From JABWCE01 sp964617955 (GTDB taxonomy: Bacteria > Bacteroidota > Bacteroidia > NS11-12g > UBA9320): 64,000 nucleotides of DNA. How positions within the stretch are numbered: the stretch's first letter is position 1; each line of letters opens with the position of its first letter. The DNA is taken from assembly GCA_964617955.1 (NCBI GenBank), contig CAZTXB010000014.1, positions 12,161 through 76,160 on the forward strand, written 5' to 3'. The position numbers and the translations under genes are program-made. Of the stretch, positions 25,839 to 34,866 are shown in pieces. The notes under the pieces are model-generated. The model had not been told where the DNA came from and did not search any database. It saw only the letters and a list, made by a program, of their open reading frames with translations.

Positions 25839-28823
25839 ATGCAGCTTTCCGAAAAGGCAAATATTGCTTTTGTTTATTCCATCACAAATCACCATCATCT
25901 TGGGTTGGTCATCGAACCCTTATTGGTTGAAATTACACCTGCAGGAAACTTTTCTCTGGCACATCAGCGTTTGCTGGTTTCGAACACCAATTTATTTCAG
26001 CATTTATTAAGCGAAGATGACCAAAAAGCAATAAAAATTCTTGAAGAAATCATGCCTGAGCGCATTGTAAAAAAATTCAATCAAAAGGGAAACATCAGAC
26101 CCAAGGAGTTTTTTGAAAAAAAATGCGATGAAAACATGTTTAAGCTTAGCATCAGACCTTTTATTGAGAACAGGTTGACAGAGGCACTTCAATTCATCGA
26201 CAGGGAAAACCTCTATTTTGCAAGCGAAACCAAAAACCCAACTGCAAAAAAAATCCAGGTATGCGAGGACAACCTGAGTGTGCTTTTTCATTTTAACCGA
26301 AGTGAGGAGGAAACGAGATATTACGCAACCATCAAACTCAACAACGAGCGGCTCAAACTTTTAAACAGCAGTTCAGTGCTTACCTACGACCCGGCACATA
26401 TTATTGTCGACGACAAGCTCTTGGTTTTGAAAGAGGTTGATGGAAAAAAAATTGAGCCTTTTCTCACCAAATACTACATTTCTGTAGCACGCCGATCAGA
26501 GGAAATCTTTTTTAAAAAATTTGGTTTAGAGCTTATTGAGAAGTTCAATGTGAGGGCAGAAGGATTTGAAATATTGCAAGAAACACATAAGGCATCAGCA
26601 GTGCTTAAACTTGAAAAAGTGTTAAACAACGCGTACGCCTTTATTTTGTCCTTTAAATACGATGGCCAAAATTTTCCATACCATTCCAAAAAAATGGCTC
26701 ATGCCGTATATGAAAAAAGGGGAGATTCATTTGTGTTTAAAAAGATAAGGCGCAGCCGCGATTGGGAAGAACATAAAAGGGAATTTATAGAATCTATGGG
26801 TTTGAGGCAAATGGAAGGATCTATCTTCAGGCTTCAACCAAAAGGACTTTTAAACAAAAATTTTGAGGATGCCGATGAAAAATACCGCATCCTTGATTGG
26901 CTTGAAGCCAGCAAAGAGGCGTTAAGCGGAAGGGGCTTTGAAATCATCCAGAATCTCAATGAAGGCGTCTTTTTCCTTGGCGAAAAAAATATCAAGCTTC
27001 AAATTTCAAAAGAAGCCGATTGGTTTGATATCAATGCCGTAGTTTGGTTTGGTAATTTTGAAATGCTTTTTAAAGAATTGCGGCCTTACATATTAAAGGG
27101 TAACAGGGAATTTATGCTTCCCAATGGTGAAATTGCCATCATACCTCAGGAGTGGATGGCAAAGTTTCAGGGCATTTTGCGTTTTGATGAAGGCAGTCAC
27201 AGCATAAGGCTTAATAAAATGCATTGGGGCTTGCTTGGAGATTTTGAAACGACCAAAGGCATTCAGGCGAAACTGGAAGGTTTAAATGATTATAAGGAAA
27301 TTGCTGCGCTTCCGATGCCAGGTGAATTTAACGGGCAATTGAGAGACTACCAATTGGCAGGCTATTATTGGATGTATTTTCTCAAGCAATTTGGATTTGG
27401 AGGATGCTTAGCCGACGATATGGGCTTAGGAAAAACAATACAAACCCTTGCCTTGCTCCTGAACGAAAAACAAATTCATCCATCAGAGTCAAAAGCAGGC
27501 TTTTTACAACCAAAGCAACAAAAAGGTCAACTGAGCATTTTCGAAAGTCCTGACACGACCTCTACCTTATCAACTCAATCATCTAAAACTTCTCTATTGG
27601 TGGTGCCTACCAGTCTCATTTATAATTGGATGAATGAGTCTTCAAAATTCACTCCAACCCTTAAACTATTTGTCCATATTGGTCAGGCCCGGGTAAAGGA
27701 AAACGAACATTTCGAAAACTACGACCTCATAATCAGCACCTACGGCACAGTGAGGAACGATGAGGCCTTGTTCAAAAATTTTAAATTCCATTACATTATT
27801 TTAGATGAAAGTCAAAATATTAAAAATCCGCATAGCCAGGTTTCTAAGACTCTGAGGAATTTGAATTCGGAATTCCGTTTGGTTTTAACAGGTACCCCAG
27901 TTGAAAACTCCATTAAAGATTTATGGTCACAGATTAGTTTTGTAAACCCGGGTCTTTTAGGAGGTTTAAAGTTTTTTGAGGACACCTATGTGTACCCTAT
28001 CGAAAAAGGGGGAGATGACGCTAAACTTTTAGAACTAAAAACCCTGATAAAGCCATTTATATTAAGAAGAACCAAACAGCAAGTAGCCAAGGAACTGCCC
28101 GAAAAAACGGAACAAATTCTTTACTGTGAAATGACCCCTGAGCAGGAAAAGATTTATGAAGAAACCAAGTCCCGTTTTCGCAACCAGGTATTTGAAACCA
28201 TTACCGATGTTGGTTTGGCCAAGGCCAGATTTAGCATAATTGCCGGCCTTACCAAATTGCGTCAAATTGCCAACCATCCTGGATTAACAGAATCAGACTA
28301 TGAAGGAAGCTCAGGCAAGTTCATTGAGTTGTTGACCCGAACTGCCACAGCCATTGAAAGCGGGCATAAACTGCTTATTTATTCTCAGTTTGTGCAACAA
28401 CTTCAAATCATCAAAAAAGCCTTCGACAAAGAAGGTTTAAAATACTGCTATTTTGATGGGAGTTATAACGCAAAACAACGACAAATTCAGGTGAAACAGT
28501 TTCAGGAATCGCCCGAAATTCCTATTTTCCTGGTATCTCTAAAAGCTGGAGGCGTTGGGCTAACACTTACGGCCGCCGATTACGTTTTTATCATTGACCC
28601 TTGGTGGAATCCATCGGTTGAGAGGCAAGCTGTAGACCGAACCCATCGAATCGGGCAGACTAAAAACATTTTTTCATACAAATTCATTACAAAAAATACC
28701 GTGGAAGAAAAAATACTGAATTTGCAAAACAGAAAGCTATCCCTGGCTTCGGAAATGGTTCTGGCTGAAGAATCTTTTTATAAAACATTGGATATTAATG
28801 ACATAAAAAATATATTAGGATAG
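25839..28823 (+). CDS. SNF2-family DNA-dependent ATPase/helicase
   Basis: 994 residues. The N-terminal half (1-~490) is a lineage-specific region without a recognised motif. The SNF2 core starts near RDYQLAGYYWM, with Walker A ADDMGLGKTIQ, motif II DESQNI, motif III LTGTPVENS, then the C-terminal RecA lobe with LIYSQFVQQLQ, SLKAGGVGLTLTAAD, DPWWNPSVERQAVDR and HRIGQ. Bacterial SNF2 proteins (RapA-like and relatives) move along DNA and may remodel protein-DNA complexes; the precise role is unknown. No restriction or methylase partner is adjacent, so a defence role is not supported here. Confidence 0.92.
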   Translation: MQLSEKANIAFVYSITNHHHLGLVIEPLLVEITPAGNFSLAHQRLLVSNTNLFQHLLSEDDQKAIKILEEIMPERIVKKFNQKGNIRPKEFFEKKCDENMFKLSIRPFIENRLTEALQFIDRENLYFASETKNPTAKKIQVCEDNLSVLFHFNRSEEETRYYATIKLNNERLKLLNSSSVLTYDPAHIIVDDKLLVLKEVDGKKIEPFLTKYYISVARRSEEIFFKKFGLELIEKFNVRAEGFEILQETHKASAVLKLEKVLNNAYAFILSFKYDGQNFPYHSKKMAHAVYEKRGDSFVFKKIRRSRDWEEHKREFIESMGLRQMEGSIFRLQPKGLLNKNFEDADEKYRILDWLEASKEALSGRGFEIIQNLNEGVFFLGEKNIKLQISKEADWFDINAVVWFGNFEMLFKELRPYILKGNREFMLPNGEIAIIPQEWMAKFQGILRFDEGSHSIRLNKMHWGLLGDFETTKGIQAKLEGLNDYKEIAALPMPGEFNGQLRDYQLAGYYWMYFLKQFGFGGCLADDMGLGKTIQTLALLLNEKQIHPSESKAGFLQPKQQKGQLSIFESPDTTSTLSTQSSKTSLLVVPTSLIYNWMNESSKFTPTLKLFVHIGQARVKENEHFENYDLIISTYGTVRNDEALFKNFKFHYIILDESQNIKNPHSQVSKTLRNLNSEFRLVLTGTPVENSIKDLWSQISFVNPGLLGGLKFFEDTYVYPIEKGGDDAKLLELKTLIKPFILRRTKQQVAKELPEKTEQILYCEMTPEQEKIYEETKSRFRNQVFETITDVGLAKARFSIIAGLTKLRQIANHPGLTESDYEGSSGKFIELLTRTATAIESGHKLLIYSQFVQQLQIIKKAFDKEGLKYCYFDGSYNAKQRQIQVKQFQESPEIPIFLVSLKAGGVGLTLTAADYVFIIDPWWNPSVERQAVDRTHRIGQTKNIFSYKFITKNTVEEKILNLQNRKLSLASEMVLAEESFYKTLDINDIKNILG

Positions 28824-28844
28824 TGAAAAAGTCAATCTAAATAT

Positions 28845-28852
28845 TACTTTTG
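28845..28852 (+). promoter_or_regulatory. Promoter -7 box of the small T9SS protein gene
   Basis: TACTTTTG matches TAnnTTTG; it starts 22 bases after the SNF2 stop and lies 33 bases before ATG 28886. It overlaps the upstream in-frame TTG, which argues for the later start. Confidence 0.5.
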
Positions 28853-28885
28853 AAATTCAATATTATTTATAACTCAAAAAAAATC

Positions 28886-29617
28886 ATGAAAAAAATCTTT
28901 ACATTAGCGTTGACTTTGGTTTCAGTTGCCACATTTGCCCAACGTTCGGCAGATATTAGCGTGACCATGAATAGCCCTACCACCGGAACGAACATCGTTT
29001 CTGGAAAATCTTTCACTCTTAACTACACGGGCACCAATATGGGACCGGACAAATTGGCCATTGGCGACACCGTTGTTTATGGATTGGTCATTAACAACAC
29101 TTTTATCAATGGAACTATTTTTTTCAGAGTGCTTACGGCTGATATCTTAAAAGATGGAGTGGTTCAGTCCTTTAATCAAACGGTAACGTTAAACATTCCC
29201 AATGAGTTAAATAATGCCAATTTTTGCGCTTACGTGGGTGCACAAAACCGATCATTCGGTTCTCCTAAAGTATCAGATCCGGCTACTGCCAATAATTTAG
29301 GCTGCTCTGTAGTAAATTTAAAAACCAGTAGCATAAAAAGTTTGGGCGAAGGATTGGCAACAGCCACCCACATCAATGCTACTCCAAATCCCGCCAATGA
29401 CGTGGTAAACATAAGTTATGAATTGGTTAACCCTGAAACGGTAAGCGTAGCGCTATACGACATGAATGGCCGTCAGGTAGTTGAAACCATTACCAACAAA
29501 CAAAGTGCTGGCGAAAACACTGTTCAGATGAACACTTCTGAATTGAATTCAGGTCTTTATTTTTATGAAGTGAAAATTGGTGTTAACACAAAGCGTTACA
29601 AATTGATGATTAATTAA
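28886..29617 (+). CDS. Secreted protein with T9SS type A sorting domain
   Basis: 243 residues from ATG 28886; the 12 extra codons upstream would spoil the signal peptide MKKIFTLALTLVSVATFAQ. Residues about 20-150 form a beta-sandwich-like domain (a SGKSFTLNYTGTNMGPD core, as in CARDB-like domains). The end (INATPNPANDVVNISYEL...GLYFYEVKIGVNTKRYKLMIN) is a T9SS type A sorting domain, so it is probably secreted or attached to the surface. Function unknown. A strong terminator follows. Confidence 0.85.
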   Translation: MKKIFTLALTLVSVATFAQRSADISVTMNSPTTGTNIVSGKSFTLNYTGTNMGPDKLAIGDTVVYGLVINNTFINGTIFFRVLTADILKDGVVQSFNQTVTLNIPNELNNANFCAYVGAQNRSFGSPKVSDPATANNLGCSVVNLKTSSIKSLGEGLATATHINATPNPANDVVNISYELVNPETVSVALYDMNGRQVVETITNKQSAGENTVQMNTSELNSGLYFYEVKIGVNTKRYKLMIN

Positions 29618-29633
29618 AATTTGTTAGATATTT

Positions 29634-29674
29634 AAAAAAAACCTTCACCATTGATTTGGTGAAGGTTTTTTTTT
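29634..29674 (+). terminator. Intrinsic terminator after the T9SS protein gene
   Basis: Perfect 10-bp stem ACCTTCACCA / TGGTGAAGGT (29641-29650 and 29657-29666) with a 6-base loop, preceded by an A run and followed by a T run. The A/T runs make it usable in both directions. Confidence 0.92.
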
Positions 29675-29881
29675 GAAACATTCCTTCACTTTTAAAAGAA
29701 ATTTCTGTCTTGTACGTGTTTCAAGAATTCTCAATCCCAAAATCAGGCTTCTTTAATCTTAAAAGCGTTAATAAGATTCCCTTAAATGAACACGGAGTAT
29801 GTCTCCGATATTTTCTCCGGAGAATTGCACAATTAAAACAAGATTATATGGCTCTAAGGCATATTCTAAGGGTATATGCCC

Positions 29882-29889
29882 TATTTTTG
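29882..29889 (+). promoter_or_regulatory. Promoter -7 box of the yebC gene
   Basis: TATTTTTG matches TAnnTTTG and ends 10 bases before ATG 29900, so the predicted mRNA has almost no leader. Confidence 0.5.
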
Positions 29890-29899
29890 CTTCCGTTAA

Positions 29900-30658
29900 A
29901 TGTCAGGACACAGTAAATGGGCCAATATTAAGCACCGCAAAGGAGCACAGGACAAGCGGAGGGCAAAATTATTTACCCGAATAATCAAGGATATTTCAAT
30001 TGCAGCAAAAAATGGCGGCGACAATCCCGCAAGCAATCCTGCGTTGCGCTTAGCCATTCAAAATGCCAAAGGCGCGAATCTTCCCAAGGAGAAAGTAGAA
30101 AACGCGATTAAGAAAGCCTCAGGGCACGAAGCCGATAATTTTCTTGAACTCACCTACGAAGGTTATGGGCATGGTGGGGTAGCTGTATTTATTGAAGCGG
30201 CTACGGATAACGTCAATAGAACCGTAGCCAATATTCGAAGCATTTTTTTAAAGTCAGGAGGAAGTTTAGGTACCAATGGATCCCTCAATTTTATTTTCGC
30301 GCATAAAGGTGTTTTTCGAGTGCCTCTTTCACAAATTGACGCCATAAATTCAGATGAATTAGAAATTGAGTTGATAGATGGCGGGGCTGAAGAAATTGAG
30401 AAAGAAGATGGGGTTTGGGAAATAGTTACTTCTTTTGAAAATTTCGGTGAAATGCAAAAAAAACTGGAGGAAGTAAAGCTTGAGGCCGAAAGTTCAACCT
30501 TGCTTCGCCTGCCACTTATAACAAAGGCATTGCCTGTAGCAGAGGCCTTAAAATTTTTAAAAATGATAGAAAAACTTGAGGACGACGAAGACATCAATAC
30601 GGTGTATCACAATCTGGAGTTAACCGATGATTTGATAATGGAAATCGAAAAACTTTAA
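29900..30658 (+). CDS. yebC: YebC/PmpR-family transcription/translation factor
   Basis: 252 residues, normal length. The N-terminal signature SGHSKWANIKHRKGAQDKRR is complete, followed by LFTRIIKDISIAAKNGG, NPALRLAIQNAKGANLPKE and TYEGYGHGGVAVFIEAATDN. Family members act as DNA-binding regulators, and some relieve ribosome stalling. Cytoplasmic. Followed after 34 bases by the carboxylase beta subunit. Confidence 0.94.
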   Translation: MSGHSKWANIKHRKGAQDKRRAKLFTRIIKDISIAAKNGGDNPASNPALRLAIQNAKGANLPKEKVENAIKKASGHEADNFLELTYEGYGHGGVAVFIEAATDNVNRTVANIRSIFLKSGGSLGTNGSLNFIFAHKGVFRVPLSQIDAINSDELEIELIDGGAEEIEKEDGVWEIVTSFENFGEMQKKLEEVKLEAESSTLLRLPLITKALPVAEALKFLKMIEKLEDDEDINTVYHNLELTDDLIMEIEKL

Positions 30659-30692
30659 TGCACACTTAAATACAAATCGGTTTTATATTCGA

Positions 30693-32258
30693 ATGCCCAT
30701 AGATAAAAATTCAAGACTCGACATGAGAGAAAAATTAATAGCCAAAAGAAAACAAAGCCTTTTAGGAGGTGGAGTGGATCGCATCGATTCACAACATAAG
30801 AAAGGTAAATTAACGGCAAGGGAACGCTTAGAACTCTTGCTCGATAAAGGGAGCTTTGAAGAAATTGACGCCTTCGTAAAACACAGAAGCACCGATTTTG
30901 GAATGGAAAAAACCCATTATCCGGGCGATGGGGTTATTACGGGTTATGGAACAGTGCATGGGCGTTTGGTTTTTGTCTTTTCACAAGATTTTACAGTATT
31001 TGGGGGCTCCTTAAGTGAAACCCATGCCGAAAAAATTTGTAAAATAATGGACATGGCCATGAAGAATGGCGCCCCGGTAATTGGGTTGAACGACAGTGGA
31101 GGCGCACGCATTCAGGAAGGCGTGGTTTCTTTAGGAGGCTATGCTGATATTTTTTACAGAAACACCTTGGCCAGTGGCGTCATTCCTCAAATTTCGGTCA
31201 TCATGGGACCTTGTGCCGGCGGCGCAGTTTACAGTCCTGCCATTACCGATTTTATCATGATGGTTGAAAAAACCTCCTATATGTTTGTAACGGGGCCCAA
31301 TGTTGTAAAAACAGTGACCAACGAAGAGGTGAGCAGTGAAAATTTAGGGGGGGCCTCTGTGCACGGCACCAAATCGGGAGTGTCACACATCAGTGCCGGC
31401 AACGAACTGGATGCCATGAATAAGTTGCGCCAATTGCTCAGCTATATTCCGCAAAACTGTGAAGAAAGGCCTCCTTTCACTGAATATACCCTTACAAAAA
31501 ATGAGTCGAGGGAAGAACTTGCAAGTATAATTCCCGAAAATGCCAATCAGCCTTATGATATCCGCGACGTCATATTTGGCACCATCGACCATGACAGTTT
31601 TTTTGAAATCCACAAAGATTTCGCAGAAAATATAGTGGTGGGCTTCGCCCGATTGGCAGGCCGGAGTATTGGCATCGTCGCCAATCAGCCCGCATTTTTG
31701 GCTGGGGTTTTAGACGTTAAAAGCAGTCAGAAGGCCGCACGCTTTGTTCGCTTTTGCGACGCCTTCAATATTCCTTTGTTGGTATTTGAAGATGTTCCGG
31801 GGTTTTTACCCGGCACCGATCAGGAATGGAATGCCATCATAACCAACGGGGCCAAGCTGCTTTATGCCTTTTGCGAGGCAACGGTTCCGAGGGTGACGGT
31901 AATCACCCGCAAAGCATACGGAGGAGCTTATGATGTGATGAACAGTAAGCACATAGGCGCCGATATGAATTTTGCCTGGCCAAGTGCCGAAATCGCGGTG
32001 ATGGGTGCCAAAGGCGCTGCCGAAATAATTTTTAAAAAAGAAATCACCGAAGCCGCAAATCCGGAGGAGGCATGGAAACAGAAAGAAGCAGAGTACGCCG
32101 GAATTTTTGCCAACCCCTATCGCGCAGCCGAAAGAGGCTTTATTGATGAAGTAATTTTGCCGGAAGAAACACGGATTAAACTCATCAAAGCATTCAAAAT
32201 GCTGGAGAACAAAGTAGCCAACCTGCCAAAGAAAAAGCATGGGAATATTCCGTTGTAA
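30693..32258 (+). CDS. pccB: Acyl-CoA carboxylase beta subunit (propionyl/methylmalonyl-CoA type)
   Basis: 521 residues. The N-terminal carboxyltransferase half has GKLTARERLELLLDKGSF, HYPGDGVITGYG, FVFSQDFTVFGGSLSE and DSGGARIQEGV. The C-terminal half has the acyl-CoA oxyanion region VYSPAITDFIMMV and a late GGAYDVMNSKHIGAD. These are typical of the beta chain of propionyl-CoA carboxylase or methylmalonyl-CoA decarboxylase, which moves CO2 between biotin and an acyl-CoA. The biotin carboxylase and biotin carrier genes are not in this window. Confidence 0.9.
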   Translation: MPIDKNSRLDMREKLIAKRKQSLLGGGVDRIDSQHKKGKLTARERLELLLDKGSFEEIDAFVKHRSTDFGMEKTHYPGDGVITGYGTVHGRLVFVFSQDFTVFGGSLSETHAEKICKIMDMAMKNGAPVIGLNDSGGARIQEGVVSLGGYADIFYRNTLASGVIPQISVIMGPCAGGAVYSPAITDFIMMVEKTSYMFVTGPNVVKTVTNEEVSSENLGGASVHGTKSGVSHISAGNELDAMNKLRQLLSYIPQNCEERPPFTEYTLTKNESREELASIIPENANQPYDIRDVIFGTIDHDSFFEIHKDFAENIVVGFARLAGRSIGIVANQPAFLAGVLDVKSSQKAARFVRFCDAFNIPLLVFEDVPGFLPGTDQEWNAIITNGAKLLYAFCEATVPRVTVITRKAYGGAYDVMNSKHIGADMNFAWPSAEIAVMGAKGAAEIIFKKEITEAANPEEAWKQKEAEYAGIFANPYRAAERGFIDEVILPEETRIKLIKAFKMLENKVANLPKKKHGNIPL

Positions 32259-32350
32259 GGGGCTTAAATACATCAGTTATTTTGTTTCTTTAGAGAAATA
32301 TAATACCCCAAAGACAGAATGGATTTTTAAGGTAATGTGGTCAAAAATAG

Positions 32351-32378
32351 TTGGTAGATTTTAGACTAATTAGGTTTA
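32351..32378 (+). promoter_or_regulatory. Candidate promoter of a small RNA
   Basis: TTG (32351-32353), a 17-base spacer, then TAGGTTTA (32371-32378), which differs from TAnnTTTG only at the last base. It predicts a transcription start at about 32385, two bases before a structured element begins. Confidence 0.45.
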
Positions 32379-32384
32379 AAATAG

Positions 32385-32492
32385 CCGCATCAATCTGAAG
32401 AGGAAGTAAGCTCTGGTGGAGACCAACTTGCGAGCAATAGGATTGATGCATTAAAGGTAATAGGCAGTTCTTTTTATGAGCTGCCTTTTTTT
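32385..32492 (+). ncRNA. Candidate ~108-nt structured small RNA
   Basis: Found by structure, not similarity. A perfect 9-bp closing stem GCATCAATC (32387-32395) / GATTGATGC (32441-32449) encloses three small hairpins in series. They are AGAG/CTCT with an 8-base loop (32399-32414), GGT/ACC with loop GGAG (32415-32424), and TTG/CAA with loop CGAG (32428-32437). A 13-base linker and an intrinsic terminator (32463-32492) follow. A promoter-like element ends 6 bases upstream of the predicted start. The unit sits between pccB and a broken toxin gene and contains no ORF. I do not recognise the class: it lacks the SRP, tmRNA, 6S or RNase P signatures I know. It could be a trans-acting sRNA, a riboswitch-like leader without a gene, or an unknown motif. 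Confidence 0.5.
32463..32492 (+). terminator. Intrinsic terminator of the small RNA
   Basis: GGCAGTTC (32463-32470) pairs with GAGCTGCC (32478-32485), one G-U pair, 7-base loop, followed directly by a run of seven T. Confidence 0.85.
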
Positions 32493-32571
32493 ATATTACC
32501 TGTATGCCTGTATCGCTAAAAAAAACTCATTTGTTATTGGACAAATAGACGTACCATTGCCTTTATTTGCA

Positions 32572-33028
32572 ATGGACAAGATATTAACCAGCAGACCCTA
32601 ATATAGTATTTAGTGGAATACTAAACTCGAATAGTCAAATAGGTAAAATATTAATCAACTCAAGCAAACATTTTCAATTTTATAGTTGCGATTTTCTTAA
32701 AGTAGAAATAATAAAACACAGGGAAAAGCTCCTCCAACTGACCAAACTAAACGAGAATGAATTAAATGAGTTGGAAACATTGGTAACATCCAATATCACG
32801 TTTATTAATGAAGGTCTTATTCCAAAAAGAGAGATTGATGAATCACTTGAAATGTTAAAGGATATTGATATCAAGGATGCCCCTTTCGTGGCATTGACAA
32901 AATATCTTAATGGAACTCTTTGGACAGGGGACAAAGTTCTGATCAATGGATTAAAGGCAAACAAATTTCTGAAAACAATCACAACTTCTGACCTTTTTCA
33001 TAGACTTGACGATTTAGAGAGAGAATAG
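32572..33028 (+). pseudogene. Frameshifted PIN-domain toxin (COG1569/VapC-like)
   Basis: From 32594 one frame encodes DPNIVFSGILNSNSQIG, the beta-1/alpha-1 start of PIN nucleases (normally DTN...). It continues through IKHREKLLQLTKL, DIDIKDAPFVALTKYLNG and LWTGDKVLINGLK to the stop at 33028, the acidic active-site pattern of PIN toxins. An in-frame TAA lies three codons before it (32585-32587) and no ATG is available in that frame. An ATG with a plausible start (MDKIL) is at 32572, but in another frame, 22 bases upstream. About seven extra bases separate the two parts. So the gene is broken at its 5' end. A shorter product from TTG 32771 would lack the first catalytic Asp. PIN toxins are RNases usually paired with an antitoxin; none is adjacent. 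Confidence 0.65.
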
Positions 33029-33074
33029 GAAAACATTTGATAAAAACTGAATTCTCTACCGTCTATTATGAAGC

Positions 33075-33105
33075 TTTGGATACTTTAAATATCGAATTAA
33101 ATTTG
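33075..33105 (+). promoter_or_regulatory. Promoter of the orphan secreted protein gene
   Basis: TTTG (33075-33078), a 19-base spacer, TAAATTTG (33098-33105): an ideal Bacteroidota promoter. Predicted start near 33112, leader about 70 bases. Confidence 0.65.
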
Positions 33106-33181
33106 TAGTGGCTTGAATCGTTGGTTGTTGGAGGTAGGTGCCCCTCAAACAAAACAGACGGGCTTATAAAAAATCACAACC

Positions 33182-34147
33182 ATGAAAATATTAAAAGCAT
33201 TTAAATTAATCCCGCTTTTCGGAATTGTCGCCATGTCAAATTTGGCCTCAGGCACAACTTGGGATGAACCATGGCAAGAAAAAATCATTAAGGAGGCTGA
33301 TTATTTTGTGCTGGCAAAAATTAAATCGACCAATCATAAAAGTGTCACTCTTTCAAATATTACTACATTTGGAGGCGAAGAGCTAAAAGGAAATATTAAA
33401 ATAACAAATTTTTATGATACCCATGTTCAAAGCTGGTCATCGGGTAGCCATGGTCCAGAGTTTAACTTTAAAAACATTAAGACATGTTACTTTTTTATAA
33501 AGAAAAATTCTGATGGAGAATACTGTATAGCCACGCCAACCTCAGGATTTGCAATGGTTGAGGATGGGAAAGTTTATGCCACGTATCGACACAGTTACCA
33601 TCAAGCCATTGTCCCGTTTGATATTTACGAAAAATCTATGACGGCCATTTTTAACCACTATCATCAAAAGTCTTATGACGTAAAAGCGATTAGAGACTAT
33701 ATTGATATTTGTCTGTCACAAAATCCTACTGGTCTTAAAGAAGAGGAGATGACCACATTTTTTGCGCAACATGTGGCCTTGGAGTGCGTTTATCATTTAA
33801 GACTGGATGGCTATTTTGAAAAAGTGCTTCCATTTCTTAAGGACACTTTGAATTTTCATAATCAAATTTCCGGAGCTAGAGCCTTAGCAAGCAATAATAC
33901 TTTGGCATGCAAGCAAGAGCTTTTAAAAGTTATTGCCGATACAACAGCAAGCCGATTTGTTCAGGTGATTTGTATTTGGACCCTGAGCGAATTTAAGCCA
34001 GTGGAATTGAAAAGTGAATTGACCACCTTATTGACTTTAGTTTCAGCTAAAAGCACAGGTTTTGGAGGCAATATTATGGACCCGCGGGTAGGGACTCACT
34101 TTCCTTCTCCTAGAGGGGCTTTGGAGAAACTAATAGAAGAATTGTGA
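33182..34147 (+). CDS. Hypothetical secreted protein
   Basis: 321 residues. The signal peptide (KILKAFKLIPLFGIVAMSNLASG) is followed by a beta-rich half (about 25-150), starting with the aromatic WDEPWQEKIIKEADYFVLAKI. The alpha-helical half (about 160-321) may contain HEAT-like helix pairs (VALECVYHLRLDGYFEKVLPFLKD; ISGARALASNNTLACKQELLKV). No family recognised. It has its own promoter and lies in an AT-rich accessory patch. Confidence 0.7.
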   Translation: MKILKAFKLIPLFGIVAMSNLASGTTWDEPWQEKIIKEADYFVLAKIKSTNHKSVTLSNITTFGGEELKGNIKITNFYDTHVQSWSSGSHGPEFNFKNIKTCYFFIKKNSDGEYCIATPTSGFAMVEDGKVYATYRHSYHQAIVPFDIYEKSMTAIFNHYHQKSYDVKAIRDYIDICLSQNPTGLKEEEMTTFFAQHVALECVYHLRLDGYFEKVLPFLKDTLNFHNQISGARALASNNTLACKQELLKVIADTTASRFVQVICIWTLSEFKPVELKSELTTLLTLVSAKSTGFGGNIMDPRVGTHFPSPRGALEKLIEEL

Positions 34148-34321
34148 ACCTATTGGAGCCTAAAACCGTGCGCTAAAGATAATCCTTTGTTTTGGTTAAC
34201 AATTTCAAGAGGCCCAGGGTTAGAGCACCTAAACCTTGAATTGTCAAATTTAATTTACTTAAGCATTTAACACGAGTATTAATTGAAAAATGAATTTTAT
34301 AAGCAAACAAAAACATTTTAG

Positions 34322-34828
34322 ATGAACTTCCCGCAGAATATATGGGCGCTTTTTTATGTTCTATTTTTTATTGGAGTCCTTTTAATCTCTATGGGACTTT
34401 TACTACGCTGGGTTAAATTCAAACACGACTATGTTTCATTTTATTTAGGCTACTTTTTTTTAGTTTATTCAGTTTTTATTTTTATAAACCAATTGAATAC
34501 AAGGAAAAAAGAAATGAAAGAAAGAGAAGGGGTGTATTGTGCATTAAGACAAAATGAAGTTTACGAACTTTGTAAGGACTTAAATGTTGATAGCTTACAA
34601 TTAACATTAGAGAAAAGTGGCAAGTGCTATTTTAATTTTAAGACATGCTTCATCAATAATTCAATTGGCACTTGGACTTGGAACGAAGATATGGTTGGCG
34701 CATGGATAAGTATAGACATAAATTTAAAAGATCAGGCTCATCTAACTTTTGACGAAAAGGATACCCTAAGACTTTACAACCAAAATAATATCTACATAAC
34801 ATTTGCAAAGAAAAAGATGCAAAAATGA
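34322..34828 (+). CDS. Hypothetical membrane protein
   Basis: 168 residues. Two N-terminal transmembrane helices (about 8-28 and 40-58), then a charged linker and a C-terminal beta-rich domain of about 100 residues that contains three Cys and GTWTWNEDMVGAWISIDI. The end overlaps the next reading frame by ATGA (34825-34828). No family recognised; codon use and AT content fit the accessory patch. Confidence 0.6.
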   Translation: MNFPQNIWALFYVLFFIGVLLISMGLLLRWVKFKHDYVSFYLGYFFLVYSVFIFINQLNTRKKEMKEREGVYCALRQNEVYELCKDLNVDSLQLTLEKSGKCYFNFKTCFINNSIGTWTWNEDMVGAWISIDINLKDQAHLTFDEKDTLRLYNQNNIYITFAKKKMQK

Positions 34829-34866
34829 AATGCTCCAAAAGTTATCAATCTTGTATAAATCAGAGA

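Noticed and set aside
25839..28823. SNF2 helicase as the core of a defence system (DISARM- or Dpd-like)
   Set aside because: No methylase, nuclease or phospholipase-D partner nearby; neighbours are an envelope protein and a T9SS protein.
30163..30597. 144-codon antisense frame opposite yebC
   Set aside because: Ser-rich translation that mirrors the Glu/Lys/Leu-rich yebC codons; no independent support.
32385..32492. tRNA, tmRNA or SRP RNA
   Set aside because: No CCA end, no T-loop or D-loop sequences, no SRP GGAA tetraloop with its flanking bases, and too short for tmRNA.
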